64,000 nt of DNA from Panacagrimonas sp965216845. Lineage in GTDB: Bacteria > Pseudomonadota > Gammaproteobacteria > Nevskiales > Nevskiaceae. Under the pieces are notes generated by a model. It was not told where the DNA came from. It did not search any database and saw nothing but the letters and a program-made list of their open reading frames with translations. The DNA is taken from NCBI GenBank assembly GCA_965216845.1, contig OZ244200.1, positions 2,480,001-2,544,000 of the forward strand. The letters are read 5' to 3'. The position numbers were made by a program, and so were the translations under genes. Positions 36,061 to 43,404 of the stretch are shown here, piece after piece (the first letter of the stretch is position 1; each line of letters opens with the position of its first letter).

Positions 36061-36353
36061 CAGCGGTATTGCTGGTAAAGCACGAGCGAACACACCAGCC
36101 CGATGGCCAGCGCCGCCAGCTGCGCCTGCCACCACCACCCGGCGCGGCGCTTGATACTGAGCATGGCCAAATACCAGGCGCCACTCATCACGCCGAAGAT
36201 CACGACACTGATCAGCAACAGCGGCAGTTCATCGCCAACCCGCGGCGAAAGATCGGCGTGAAAGGCGTACATGATGCAGACCACCGCCAGCACCAGGCCG
36301 ATGGCGCCGGTGAGCGCGGTGATCGCCCCGTTCAAGATCAGCAAGTATCTCAC
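36060..36353 (-). CDS. Small hydrophobic membrane protein, unknown function
   Basis: 97 residues starting at a GTG (36353) that overlaps the previous stop as GTGA. Three hydrophobic helices can be seen: residues ~3-28 (LLILNGAITALTGAIGLVLA), ~44-66 (LPLLLISVVIFGVMSGAWYL) and ~75-93 (QAQLAALAIGLVCSLVLYQ), with a basic KRRAGWWW turn. I do not recognise a family. It is translationally sandwiched between a small soluble protein and a membrane-anchored hydrolase and may assemble with the latter. Confidence 0.75.
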   Translation of the reverse strand: MRYLLILNGAITALTGAIGLVLAVVCIMYAFHADLSPRVGDELPLLLISVVIFGVMSGAWYLAMLSIKRRAGWWWQAQLAALAIGLVCSLVLYQQYR

Positions 36354-36622
36354 CGCTTGATGACCCGGCTGAGGAATCGCAGGCCGGGAATCAGCTCACG
36401 CACCACCTTGGGCTGGGACAGCGCGGCGCGGATGAGCAAGGTCGTGAAGCCGCGGGTGATGGCGTCGCGACTTTCAAACACACTGTTCACCATGGGAATG
36501 TGTCGCTGATCGATCATGGCGACCTCATCCTCGGGCTCATCACCAAAACGCACCTTCACGGTGAGTTCCACGTCCACCGGCTCCTTGGCCTGGCTTGGAC
36601 GCCGGGAGTGCTTGCCTGTCAT
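36350..36622 (-). CDS. Small hypothetical protein
   Basis: 90 residues from the ATG at 36622, which has GGGAGG 6 nt upstream; the frame runs to 36820 but that part is antisense to the next gene. It is basic at both ends and acidic in the middle (VKVRFGDEPEDEVAMIDQRHIPMVNSVF), with a C-terminal GLRFLSRVIKR. No family is recognised. It is the first gene of the minus-strand coupled run ending at dapB and is divergent (39 nt) from a small hydrolase gene. Confidence 0.7.
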   Translation of the reverse strand: MTGKHSRRPSQAKEPVDVELTVKVRFGDEPEDEVAMIDQRHIPMVNSVFESRDAITRGFTTLLIRAALSQPKVVRELIPGLRFLSRVIKR

Positions 36623-36661
36623 CCTTGGCCTCCCATTCTTGCGTTGTGAAACCCTCCTCCG

Positions 36662-37165
36662 ATGACAGCCGAAAAACTCGTTTGTTTCGCCCACGGCAAG
36701 GAAAGCGGTCCCTGGGGCACCAAGATCACCCATTTGGCCAAGCTGGCGCGCGATCGCGGATTCGAGGTCATGAGTCCGGATTATAGCCACAGCCACGACC
36801 CACACCAGCGGGTCAGACATTTGACCGAACTCGCACCCAGAGCCGAGCAGCTGGTTCTGGTGGGTTCGAGCATGGGCGCCTACGTCTGCGCCATGGCCTG
36901 TCAGACCTTGAAGCCCGATGCGCTGTTCCTGATGGCGCCCGCCCTGTACTTCGAAGGCTGGGGTGAAGAACCAGCCGGCATCCCGTCAAACTGCAGCGTG
37001 GTCCACGGCTGGAAGGACGATATTGTCCCGGTCGAGCGCGCATTGCGTTTCGCCATGAAAAATCAGGCCAGCCTGCACATCCTGAACTCAGGGCATGATC
37101 TGAACGATCAGTTGCCAATGCTGTGGCAATTGCTGGATCAGGTATTGGTTCGGTTGGGAAACTAA
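36662..37165 (+). CDS. Small alpha/beta hydrolase (YqiA/RBBP9-like)
   Basis: 167 residues. It shows CFAHGKESGPWGTK at the N-terminus, the nucleophile motif GSSMGAYVC (Ser about residue 69), the acid in HGWKDDIVP (about 115-123) and the histidine in NSGHDLND, a complete minimal triad. The size and motif order match YqiA-type esterases. No clear ribosome site precedes the ATG on the plus strand, so the start is slightly uncertain. The gene is flanked by a divergent coupled run and a perfect palindromic terminator. Confidence 0.85.
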   Translation: MTAEKLVCFAHGKESGPWGTKITHLAKLARDRGFEVMSPDYSHSHDPHQRVRHLTELAPRAEQLVLVGSSMGAYVCAMACQTLKPDALFLMAPALYFEGWGEEPAGIPSNCSVVHGWKDDIVPVERALRFAMKNQASLHILNSGHDLNDQLPMLWQLLDQVLVRLGN

Positions 37166-37204
37166 GGCCTGTTAACGCTACGCCGGTCGTTGCGTTAACA
37201 GGCC
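37166..37204. terminator. Long perfect palindrome between convergent genes
   Basis: GGCCTGTTAACGC (37166-37178) and GCGTTAACAGGCC (37192-37204) pair perfectly over 13 bp. Inside, ACG/CGT extend the stem around a CCGGT loop. It begins one nt after the small-hydrolase stop and ends exactly at the stop of the minus-strand membrane protein gene. A T5 run follows on the plus strand (37210-37214). It probably terminates both genes; its size suggests it may also be a dispersed repeat. Confidence 0.7.
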
Positions 37205-38293
37205 CTAGTCTTTTTGTCGCGCGCCTTCATGCGGCGACGCGTCCCAAAACTGGCCAAGACGCGTAGCCGCCTCACGCAGGCGCTGGATTTCCACATTTCC
37301 CACAACCGAATCGCGCGCGCGACTGAGATTGGAAAACGTGGTGCGAGTCTCAGCGGCGAGCTGCTCCAGCGTCTGCTTTGGTGCATCCTTGCCCTGATGC
37401 TCGACAAGATCGGTGATCGTCCGAATGCCCTGTTGTCGAAGGTCGGAGACCGACTCGCCCACGTAGGCGCAGAGCTTGGCTTGCAGAATCCAGTCGGCCA
37501 ACTCGCGCGCCGAGTAAGGCGTCTTCAACACCAGCGGGATGAAATCGGCGTTGGCCAGGTCGTAACAATCGTCGATGCCCACTTCCTGCAGACGCAGCAC
37601 GTCGTGCATGTTGACGCCCTGAATCATCTCCAGCGGCGCCGGCTGAGCGCCAAGCTCAGACTCCGTGGAAAAAATTGGCGCCCTTTTCACCAGCCAGTTC
37701 AGCCCACGCTGGGGGAACAGGCCAATCAGAAACCCCATCGCCGGCCACAGGGTGGCGTCAACTGCGGTCTGCTGGCCTTCGACACCGGCGAGCGCGCCAT
37801 AAGCGTTGTAAATGACCAGTGCGATCACGGCCGCCATGATCATGCGCAGCGACAAAGAGTAATAGACGCTGGGAATCAGATCGTTTTGCGCATAGCGCCG
37901 AAACAAGTGCTGCAAACCCCACAGGTAACCGCCCACGAACGCCATGGCGAACACGGTGCGCGAGCCGGCACGCGGATAGGCCGCATCGCCCAGTGTCAAT
38001 GCCGCCAAACCCGCGATGCTCTGACCTTCGGCGCCGAACAGGACCAACAGCCCCGAGGTGGAGAGCAGCCACGCGAAAAACACCGCAAGCCCGTATTGCC
38101 AATTGTATTGCTGAACTTCGTGGATTTCGCGGAAATCCTTGTTGAGCTTGAGCTGTGTCAACAGCCGCCTGATTTCCGCAGCGCGCTGCTTGCGCCGCAC
38201 GCTGCAATAGGTCAGGCCGGTAAGCGGCACGAATGCCGTTAGCAGCAAAATGACGCCCAATCGACTCAGTGCCGCCACGTCCAGGGTTTCCAT
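37205..38293 (-). CDS. Polytopic membrane protein with C-terminal helix-hairpin-helix-like region, unknown function
   Basis: 362 residues. Hydrophobic segments occur near residues 12-28, 68-85, 112-128, 152-170 and 186-198. The C-terminal ~150 residues are soluble. They contain MHDVLRLQEVGIDDCYDLANAD and LRQQGIRTITDLVEHQGK, two copies of a pattern resembling helix-hairpin-helix repeats (hydrophobic-GI-D/T-xxDL), then a polar tail with a coiled-coil look. I cannot name a family. The cytosolic part may bind nucleic acid or a protein partner. It ends at a palindromic terminator and shares its strand with selW-like and thioesterase genes upstream. Confidence 0.8.
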   Translation of the reverse strand: METLDVAALSRLGVILLLTAFVPLTGLTYCSVRRKQRAAEIRRLLTQLKLNKDFREIHEVQQYNWQYGLAVFFAWLLSTSGLLVLFGAEGQSIAGLAALTLGDAAYPRAGSRTVFAMAFVGGYLWGLQHLFRRYAQNDLIPSVYYSLSLRMIMAAVIALVIYNAYGALAGVEGQQTAVDATLWPAMGFLIGLFPQRGLNWLVKRAPIFSTESELGAQPAPLEMIQGVNMHDVLRLQEVGIDDCYDLANADFIPLVLKTPYSARELADWILQAKLCAYVGESVSDLRQQGIRTITDLVEHQGKDAPKQTLEQLAAETRTTFSNLSRARDSVVGNVEIQRLREAATRLGQFWDASPHEGARQKD

Positions 38294-38332
38294 CGGCCTC
38301 CCCCAGCGGATGCATGCGTCGATGCTAACGCA

Positions 38333-38611
38333 TCAGCTGGATCGATCCAGGTGCCCCAATTGCCGATCCGGTGCAATCTGATCCCGCACGCTTCTCTTCA
38401 AGGCGGTGATCTCCGGAAATCCGCCATCGCGCTTGCGATCCACAATGACCCGGCTGCCCAGCTGAATACGGAACGCGCCGGCCTCGGCTGAAGGTTTGAG
38501 CGCCAGTTCGTCCAGCTCCGCAACAAACGTCTGCAACAGTTCCTGCGCCAGCCAGGCGGCGCGAGGCAACCAGCCGCATTTGGGGCAGTATTCGATCACA
38601 ATCCGGTTCAT
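38333..38611 (-). CDS. SelW/SelT-type (Rdx family) thioredoxin-like protein, cysteine form
   Basis: 92 residues. It begins NRIVIEYCPKCGW, giving the redox motif Cys9-x2-Cys12 where animal SelW has Cys-x2-Sec. The predicted beta-alpha-beta-beta-alpha fold includes AWLAQELLQTFVAELDELAL and RIQLGSRVIVDRKRDGGFPEI, the latter holding the conserved FPE segment of the Rdx family. Its function is probably thiol redox; physiological partners are unknown. It lies 3 nt after the thioesterase gene, so the two are likely co-transcribed. Confidence 0.9.
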   Translation of the reverse strand: MNRIVIEYCPKCGWLPRAAWLAQELLQTFVAELDELALKPSAEAGAFRIQLGSRVIVDRKRDGGFPEITALKRSVRDQIAPDRQLGHLDRSS

Positions 38612-38614
38612 GCC

Positions 38615-39076
38615 CTACTCCTTTTTTCTGGCCGGCTGATAGGCGCAAAAAGCCGGCGGCATGCGCCGGGGTTTGCCACTTTGCATGTCAATGCACACGA
38701 ATTGACTGCGGGCGCGCATCACCAGCGCCTGATCCTGCTCGCGGATGATCTGGTAGCCGCGCCACATGCAGAGCCGGAAATCGTTTTCATCCACCCAGGT
38801 GGCAACGGCGAGGCGGTCGCCCAGATGGGTTGGCGCCAGATAATTCAGCTCGTGCCGCCGCACCACACAGCCGGCACCAAGCCGCTGATAGTCAGCCATA
38901 CCCAATCCCAGCTTCTGAGAGTGCATCCACGCCACGTCCTGCAACATGGACAGGTAGGACACGTTGTTGGTGTGCCCGAATTCATCCTGATGTTCGTCAA
39001 TGACGGTGATGGTTCGCACAAACGGCTCGTGGACGTCCCAGTTCAGCCCGGCCTTGCTGATTTCCAAGTGATTCAT
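38615..39076 (-). CDS. Acyl-CoA thioesterase, 4HBT hot-dog family
   Basis: 153 residues from the ATG at 39076 (GGTGG upstream); an ATG at 39094 is an alternative, and the frame continues to 39211 without support. The active-site region FVRTITVIDEHQDEFGHTNNVSYLSMLQDVAW matches 4-hydroxybenzoyl-CoA thioesterase/YbgC-type enzymes with the GHxNN loop. A second strand RHELNYLAPTHLGDRLAVATWV follows. It hydrolyses acyl-CoA thioesters; chain preference is unknown. It is divergent from the SUF-locus regulator, and the two starts are 112 nt apart. Confidence 0.9.
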   Translation of the reverse strand: MNHLEISKAGLNWDVHEPFVRTITVIDEHQDEFGHTNNVSYLSMLQDVAWMHSQKLGLGMADYQRLGAGCVVRRHELNYLAPTHLGDRLAVATWVDENDFRLCMWRGYQIIREQDQALVMRARSQFVCIDMQSGKPRRMPPAFCAYQPARKKE

Positions 39077-39141
39077 GCCACCGGATTCTGTCATGAAAGG
39101 CACGACCGCTTGTGAGCGCAAGGTGCAAGGCTCTAAACTAA

Positions 39142-39171
39142 TTGGTACCAAAGTGGTCTTGTATAAACCAC
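39142..39171 (+). promoter_or_regulatory. Promoter/operator region of the rrf2-suf locus
   Basis: A -10-like TATAAA (39162-39167) lies 21 nt before the Rrf2 ATG. It is flanked by a perfect palindrome TTGGTACCAA (39142-39151) and overlapped by a short inverted repeat GTGGT (39153-39157) / ACCAC (39167-39171). The symmetric elements across the promoter are the expected place for autoregulation by the encoded Fe-S sensing Rrf2 protein. No clean -35 box was found. Confidence 0.55.
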
Positions 39172-39188
39172 ACCTTTTCGTCTCGCCA

Positions 39189-39665
39189 ATGTTCAAGATC
39201 GGCAAACTCACAGACTATGCAACGGTGCTGATGACCGCGTTGGCGGCGCGGCCGGACGTATTGCGCAGCGCGCAGGAGCTTTCGCTGGAAACCCATATCG
39301 CGGCACCAACCGTTTCCAAGCTGCTCAAGAAACTCAGCAAGGCGGGATTGGTGGAATCTTCACGTGGCGCCACTGGTGGTTATCGGCTGAGTCGTCCACC
39401 CGAGCAAACCAGCATTGCGCAAATCGTCGATGCCATGGAAGGTCCGATTGCCGTCACCGGCTGTTCGGTCCATGGCGGCGGCTGCAATATCCAGGCGCAC
39501 TGTGGTGCGCGCACCAATTGGCAACTCATCGGCAACACCATCCGCGAAGCCCTGGATGCGGTGAGCCTGGCGCGCATGAGTCAGCCCGGCGGGCTGAGTC
39601 ACCAGCCCACCGAACACCCCCTTCAATTCATACGAGCAGCAAAGGCTGAACACCATCCAGGCTAA
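39189..39665 (+). CDS. Rrf2 family Fe-S cluster-sensing regulator of the SUF operon
   Basis: 158 residues from the ATG at 39189, giving the family start MFKIGKLTDYATVLM. The winged helix contains RSAQELSLETHIAAPTVSKLLKKLSKAGLVESSRGATGGYRL. Three cysteines, Cys92, Cys99 and Cys105 (GCSVHGGGCNIQAHC), have nearly the IscR spacing (IscR has five residues in each gap, here six and five) and probably ligate a [2Fe-2S] cluster. It is the first gene, 19 nt ahead of sufB, so it most likely controls the operon according to cluster status. Confidence 0.94.
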   Translation: MFKIGKLTDYATVLMTALAARPDVLRSAQELSLETHIAAPTVSKLLKKLSKAGLVESSRGATGGYRLSRPPEQTSIAQIVDAMEGPIAVTGCSVHGGGCNIQAHCGARTNWQLIGNTIREALDAVSLARMSQPGGLSHQPTEHPLQFIRAAKAEHHPG

Positions 39666-39684
39666 GACAATCAACGGCAACCCC

Positions 39685-41145
39685 ATGGCAGCCCAATCTC
39701 AAGAAATTCAGGATCTGATCAAGCGCGGCGAATACAAGCCCGGATTCGTGACCGATGTGGAATCGGACACCCTGCCCCCGGGCCTGGACGAATCGGTCAT
39801 TCAAGCGCTTTCGGCGCGCAAACAGGAGCCGGATTGGCTACTGCAATGGCGTCTCAAGGCTTATCGCCGCTGGCTGAAGATGAAAGAGCCACGTTGGGCG
39901 GCCGTGCAATACGATCCGGTGGATTATCAGGCGATCAGTTATTACTCGGCGCCAAAATCGATGAAGGATGCGCCAAAGTCACTGGACGAGGTGGACCCCA
40001 AACTGCTGGAAACCTACAACAAGCTGGGCATTCCGCTGAAGGAGCAGGAACTGCTCGCCGGGGTGCAGCAAGTTGCCGTGGACGTGGTGTTTGATTCGGT
40101 TTCCGTGGCCACCACTTTCAAGGAAAAGCTGCGCGAAGCCGGGGTGATTTTCTGCTCCATTTCCGAGGCGGTGAAACAACACCCGGAACTGGTTCAAAAA
40201 TATCTGGGCAGCGTGGTGCCCTACGGCGACAATTACTTCGCCGCCTTGAATTCTGCGGTATTCACCGACGGCAGTTTTGTTTTTGTACCAAAGGGCGTGC
40301 GTTGCCCGATGGAGCTTTCCACCTATTTCCGAATCAACGAGCGCAATACCGGACAATTTGAGCGCACCCTGATCGTCTGCGAGGAAGGCGCATCCGTCAG
40401 TTATCTGGAAGGCTGCACGGCGCCGCAGCGCGATGAAAATCAGTTGCACGCCGCCGTGGTCGAACTGGTGGCGCTGGACGACGCCAAGATCAAGTATTCG
40501 ACTGTCCAGAACTGGTATCCGGGTGATGAGGATGGTCAGGGCGGTATTTACAACTTTGTCACCAAGCGCGGTGATTGCCGTGGCGCACGCTCCAAGATTT
40601 CCTGGACGCAAGTGGAAACCGGCTCGGCCGTGACCTGGAAATATCCCAGTTGCATCTTGCGCGGCGACGATTCGGTCGGCGAGTTCTACAGCGTTGCGGT
40701 CACCCATCACCGCCAACAGGCAGACACCGGCACCAAGATGATTCACGTCGGCAAGAACAGCAAGTCCACCATTATCTCCAAGGGAATTTCCGCCGGGCAC
40801 GGCACCCAGTCCTATCGCGGTCTGGTACGGGTATTACCGTCGGCGGACAACGCCCGCAACTACACCCAATGCGACTCCTTGTTGATTGGCGACCAGAGCG
40901 CCGCCCACACCTTTCCCTATACCGAAGTCGCCAACCACAACGCGCAACTCGAACATGAAGCCACCACCTCGAAAATCGGGGAAGACCAGCTGTTTTACTG
41001 CCTGTCGCGCGGCATCCCGGCGGAGGACGCGGTTTCCATGATTGTCAGCGGCTTTTGCAAGCAGGTGTTCAAGGAACTGCCGATGGAATTCGCCGTGGAA
41101 GCGCAAAAACTAATGGCCGTCACCCTAGAAGGGGCTGTGGGGTGA
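39685..41145 (+). CDS. sufB: Fe-S cluster assembly scaffold SufB
   Basis: 486 residues. SufB is the core scaffold subunit that builds Fe-S clusters with SufC and SufD. Characteristic segments are EPRWAAVQYDPVDYQAISYYSAPK, VVPYGDNYFAALNSAVFTDGSFVFVPKGVRCPMELSTYFRIN, EEGASVSYLEGCTAP with a conserved cysteine, and GKNSKSTIISKGISAGHGTQSYRGLV. Near the end DAVSMIVSGFCKQVFKELPMEFA is typical. It is followed by an unusually long ~408-nt gap before sufC filled with hairpin repeats, whereas sufC-D-S are packed tightly. Confidence 0.97.
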   Translation: MAAQSQEIQDLIKRGEYKPGFVTDVESDTLPPGLDESVIQALSARKQEPDWLLQWRLKAYRRWLKMKEPRWAAVQYDPVDYQAISYYSAPKSMKDAPKSLDEVDPKLLETYNKLGIPLKEQELLAGVQQVAVDVVFDSVSVATTFKEKLREAGVIFCSISEAVKQHPELVQKYLGSVVPYGDNYFAALNSAVFTDGSFVFVPKGVRCPMELSTYFRINERNTGQFERTLIVCEEGASVSYLEGCTAPQRDENQLHAAVVELVALDDAKIKYSTVQNWYPGDEDGQGGIYNFVTKRGDCRGARSKISWTQVETGSAVTWKYPSCILRGDDSVGEFYSVAVTHHRQQADTGTKMIHVGKNSKSTIISKGISAGHGTQSYRGLVRVLPSADNARNYTQCDSLLIGDQSAAHTFPYTEVANHNAQLEHEATTSKIGEDQLFYCLSRGIPAEDAVSMIVSGFCKQVFKELPMEFAVEAQKLMAVTLEGAVG

Positions 41146-41553
41146 GCACCGGTTCCCAAAGGGAATCGAAAGCCACGGTGTGGCTTTCGAAGGTGCGAAC
41201 GCCCGCTTGCTCCGCAAGCGGGCCGGGGTGCTCATACCACAGCCAAGGCTCAATACCCCGCAAGCGGTCCGGGATCTTGGGTTCCGAACCAAGGCCCGAT
41301 GCATCCGCAAGCGGACCCGGGCGGCGAATTTCCCAAGCATCACCCTCACCAGTTTTGCCCGCGAATGCGGGTGCCACGTTTCCCAGGTCCAGTGCAAGCC
41401 GCCCTGGATTCCCGCCTTCGCGGGAATGACGAGCCAGTGCGTGGTTTGGAGTCACAAATCGGTCAACAACATTTCGCCGCAAACACCTGATTCGTAATTC
41501 CGCACACCCGCCGTCGCGGGCACGACCAACTTTCCAGATTACATCAACGAATA
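41146..41553. repeat. Cluster of REP-like palindromic repeats between sufB and sufC
   Basis: The 408-nt gap contains at least three strong hairpins: TCGAAAGCCAC-GGT-GTGGCTTTCGA (41166-41190, 11 bp), GCCCGCTTGC-TCC-GCAAGCGGGC (41201-41223, 10 bp) and ATTCCCGC-CTTC-GCGGGAAT (41408-41427, 8 bp). The octamer GCAAGCGG occurs three times (41214, ~41260, ~41306), two of them in the larger direct copies CCGCAAGCGGTCCGGG / CCGCAAGCGGACCCGG. The CCTTCGCGGGAATGACG element is a dispersed repeat seen in many proteobacteria. No gene is supported. The cluster interrupts the suf operon. Confidence 0.8.
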
Positions 41554-42297
41554 ATGCTTGAAATTACCGATCTCCACGCCAAAGTGGAGGACAAACACAT
41601 CCTCAAAGGCATCAGCCTGAAAATATCCGCTGGCGAAGTGCACGCGGTGATGGGTCCCAATGGATCAGGCAAATCAACCCTGTCGCACGTGCTGGCGGGA
41701 CGTGAGGGTTATGAAATTACCGACGGCAGCGTGGAATTCATGGGCCAACCCCTGTTGGAAATGGAAGCCGAAGCGCGCGCCGCCGCCGGCCTGTTTCTGG
41801 GCTTTCAGTATCCGGTGGAAATTCCCGGCGTCAGTAATCTTTATTTTCTGAAAACGGCGTTCAACGCCCAACGAAAACAACGTGGTGAAGAAGAACTGGA
41901 CGCTGGTGACTTTCTCGCCTACGTCAAACAGAACGTCAAGCAAATGCAGATGCAGCTCGGCATGTTGCAGCGGGGCGTCAACGAAGGCTTTTCCGGCGGC
42001 GAGAAAAAGCGTAATGAAATTCTGCAAATGCTGGTATTGCAGCCGCGCTGCATGATTCTGGACGAAACCGACTCGGGGCTGGACATCGACGCATTGCGGG
42101 TGGTGGCCGACGGCATCAATACCATGCGATCCAAGGATACCGCCACCCTGCTGGTGACGCATTATCAACGGCTGCTGGATTATGTGAAGCCCGATTATGT
42201 TCACGTTCTGAGTGACGGCAAGATCGTCAAATCCGGCGGGCCGGAACTGGCGCTGGAGCTGGAAAAGAAAGGCTACGGCTGGCTGCAGGCGGCCTAG
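41554..42297 (+). CDS. sufC: SUF ABC-type ATPase SufC
   Basis: 247 residues. Walker A is GPNGSGKST at about residues 34-42, the ABC signature is FSGGEKKRNE, and Walker B CMILDETDSGLD is followed by the H-loop VTHYQRLLDYV. These are the standard SufC features, including the EKKRNE variant that distinguishes SufC from transporter ATPases. It powers the SufBCD scaffold. It is followed by sufD after 9 nt. Since sufB lies upstream of the repeat cluster, this gene may depend on read-through or a local promoter. Confidence 0.97.
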   Translation: MLEITDLHAKVEDKHILKGISLKISAGEVHAVMGPNGSGKSTLSHVLAGREGYEITDGSVEFMGQPLLEMEAEARAAAGLFLGFQYPVEIPGVSNLYFLKTAFNAQRKQRGEEELDAGDFLAYVKQNVKQMQMQLGMLQRGVNEGFSGGEKKRNEILQMLVLQPRCMILDETDSGLDIDALRVVADGINTMRSKDTATLLVTHYQRLLDYVKPDYVHVLSDGKIVKSGGPELALELEKKGYGWLQAA

Positions 42298-42306
42298 GGC
42301 GAGCCA

Positions 42307-43404
42307 ATGCAACAACTTGATAATTTTGAGCAAGGCTTTGCCTCGCTACCCGAGGACGCCAAAACACCGCCAAGAGAAGCAGCGCTGCGGCATTTATTGG
42401 CCAAGGGGTTGCCGAGTCGCAAACAGGAACGTTGGAAATACACTGACCTGGGACGGTTGAACAGGCTGCCGCCTTTTACGCAGGCGCCATTGGCGGCGTC
42501 ACTGTCCGCATCGTTGAGCGAATCAGCCGATGGCATCGAGGCGATCAATCTTGCGTTCGGCAACCAAGGTCTGGATTTAACCGTTCCGGCGCGTGCGCAG
42601 CACGACCAATTACTGATTGCAAATGGCAGGGGCCACCGCCGACATCACCTGACGGTTTGCGAGCAAGCCAGCGCACAGTTACGACTGGATACCTGCGTCT
42701 CGGACCCGTTCCAGACCGTGATTCTGGATATTGAATTGCAGGCCGGGGCGCGTCTGGAGCTGCTGCGTGTTCATGAAGCGCTTGCCGATGCCCATCACAT
42801 CACGCGCATTCGCGCGCGTCTGGCCAGGGACGCGCAGCTGGATGTGAGCACGCTGGACCTGGGCGCCGGATGGGCGCGTCACGAACTGGACGTGGATTTG
42901 GCAGCGCCCGGCGCATCGGTGCAATACCGTGGCTTTTTTCGTGTGGCGGATCAGTCCTTTGTTGATAACCACAGTCACTTTGATCATCACGCCGCCCATT
43001 GCAGTAGCCGGCAGTTGATGCACGGCATGGCCGAGGAAGGCGGTCGTGCGGTGTTCAACGGCAAGGTGATGGTGCATCGCGATGCCCAGAAAACCGACTC
43101 TGATCAGAAAGTCGCCAACTTGATTCTCTCCCCCAAGGCGGAAATCAACGCCAAGCCGGAGCTGGAAATCTACGCCGATGATGTCAAGTGCGCGCACGGC
43201 GCCACCTTCGGACAGATCGACCCGACCGCGCTGTTTTATTTGCGCTCACGTGGTTTGAGCCAGGCGCAGGCGCGCAGCCTGTTGACGCTGGCGTTTGCAA
43301 TGCAACCCTTGCGGCATATCCCCTGCCCCGATTTTCGACAGACCGCACTGCGCGCAGCGGCGCAAAAGCTCGGCGCGGAAATCGACGAAACGGTACTGAC
43401 ATGA
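42307..43404 (+). CDS. sufD: Fe-S cluster assembly protein SufD
   Basis: 365 residues. The N-terminal region is variable. The core beta-helix is visible from about residue 130, with HHAAHCSSRQLMHGMAEEGGRAVFNGKVMVHRDAQKTDS and ANLILSPKAEINAKPELEIYADDVKCAHGATFGQIDPTALFYLRSRG near the C-terminus, which is the conserved SufB/SufD signature. It partners SufB in the SufBC2D complex. Its stop overlaps the sufS start by 4 nt (ATGA at 43401). Confidence 0.96.
   Translation: MQQLDNFEQGFASLPEDAKTPPREAALRHLLAKGLPSRKQERWKYTDLGRLNRLPPFTQAPLAASLSASLSESADGIEAINLAFGNQGLDLTVPARAQHDQLLIANGRGHRRHHLTVCEQASAQLRLDTCVSDPFQTVILDIELQAGARLELLRVHEALADAHHITRIRARLARDAQLDVSTLDLGAGWARHELDVDLAAPGASVQYRGFFRVADQSFVDNHSHFDHHAAHCSSRQLMHGMAEEGGRAVFNGKVMVHRDAQKTDSDQKVANLILSPKAEINAKPELEIYADDVKCAHGATFGQIDPTALFYLRSRGLSQAQARSLLTLAFAMQPLRHIPCPDFRQTALRAAAQKLGAEIDETVLT

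Noticed and set aside
41201..41330. Possible CRISPR-like array from repeated GCAAGCGG
   Set aside because: Only three short copies with irregular spacing and palindromic context; no spacers of uniform length and no cas genes.
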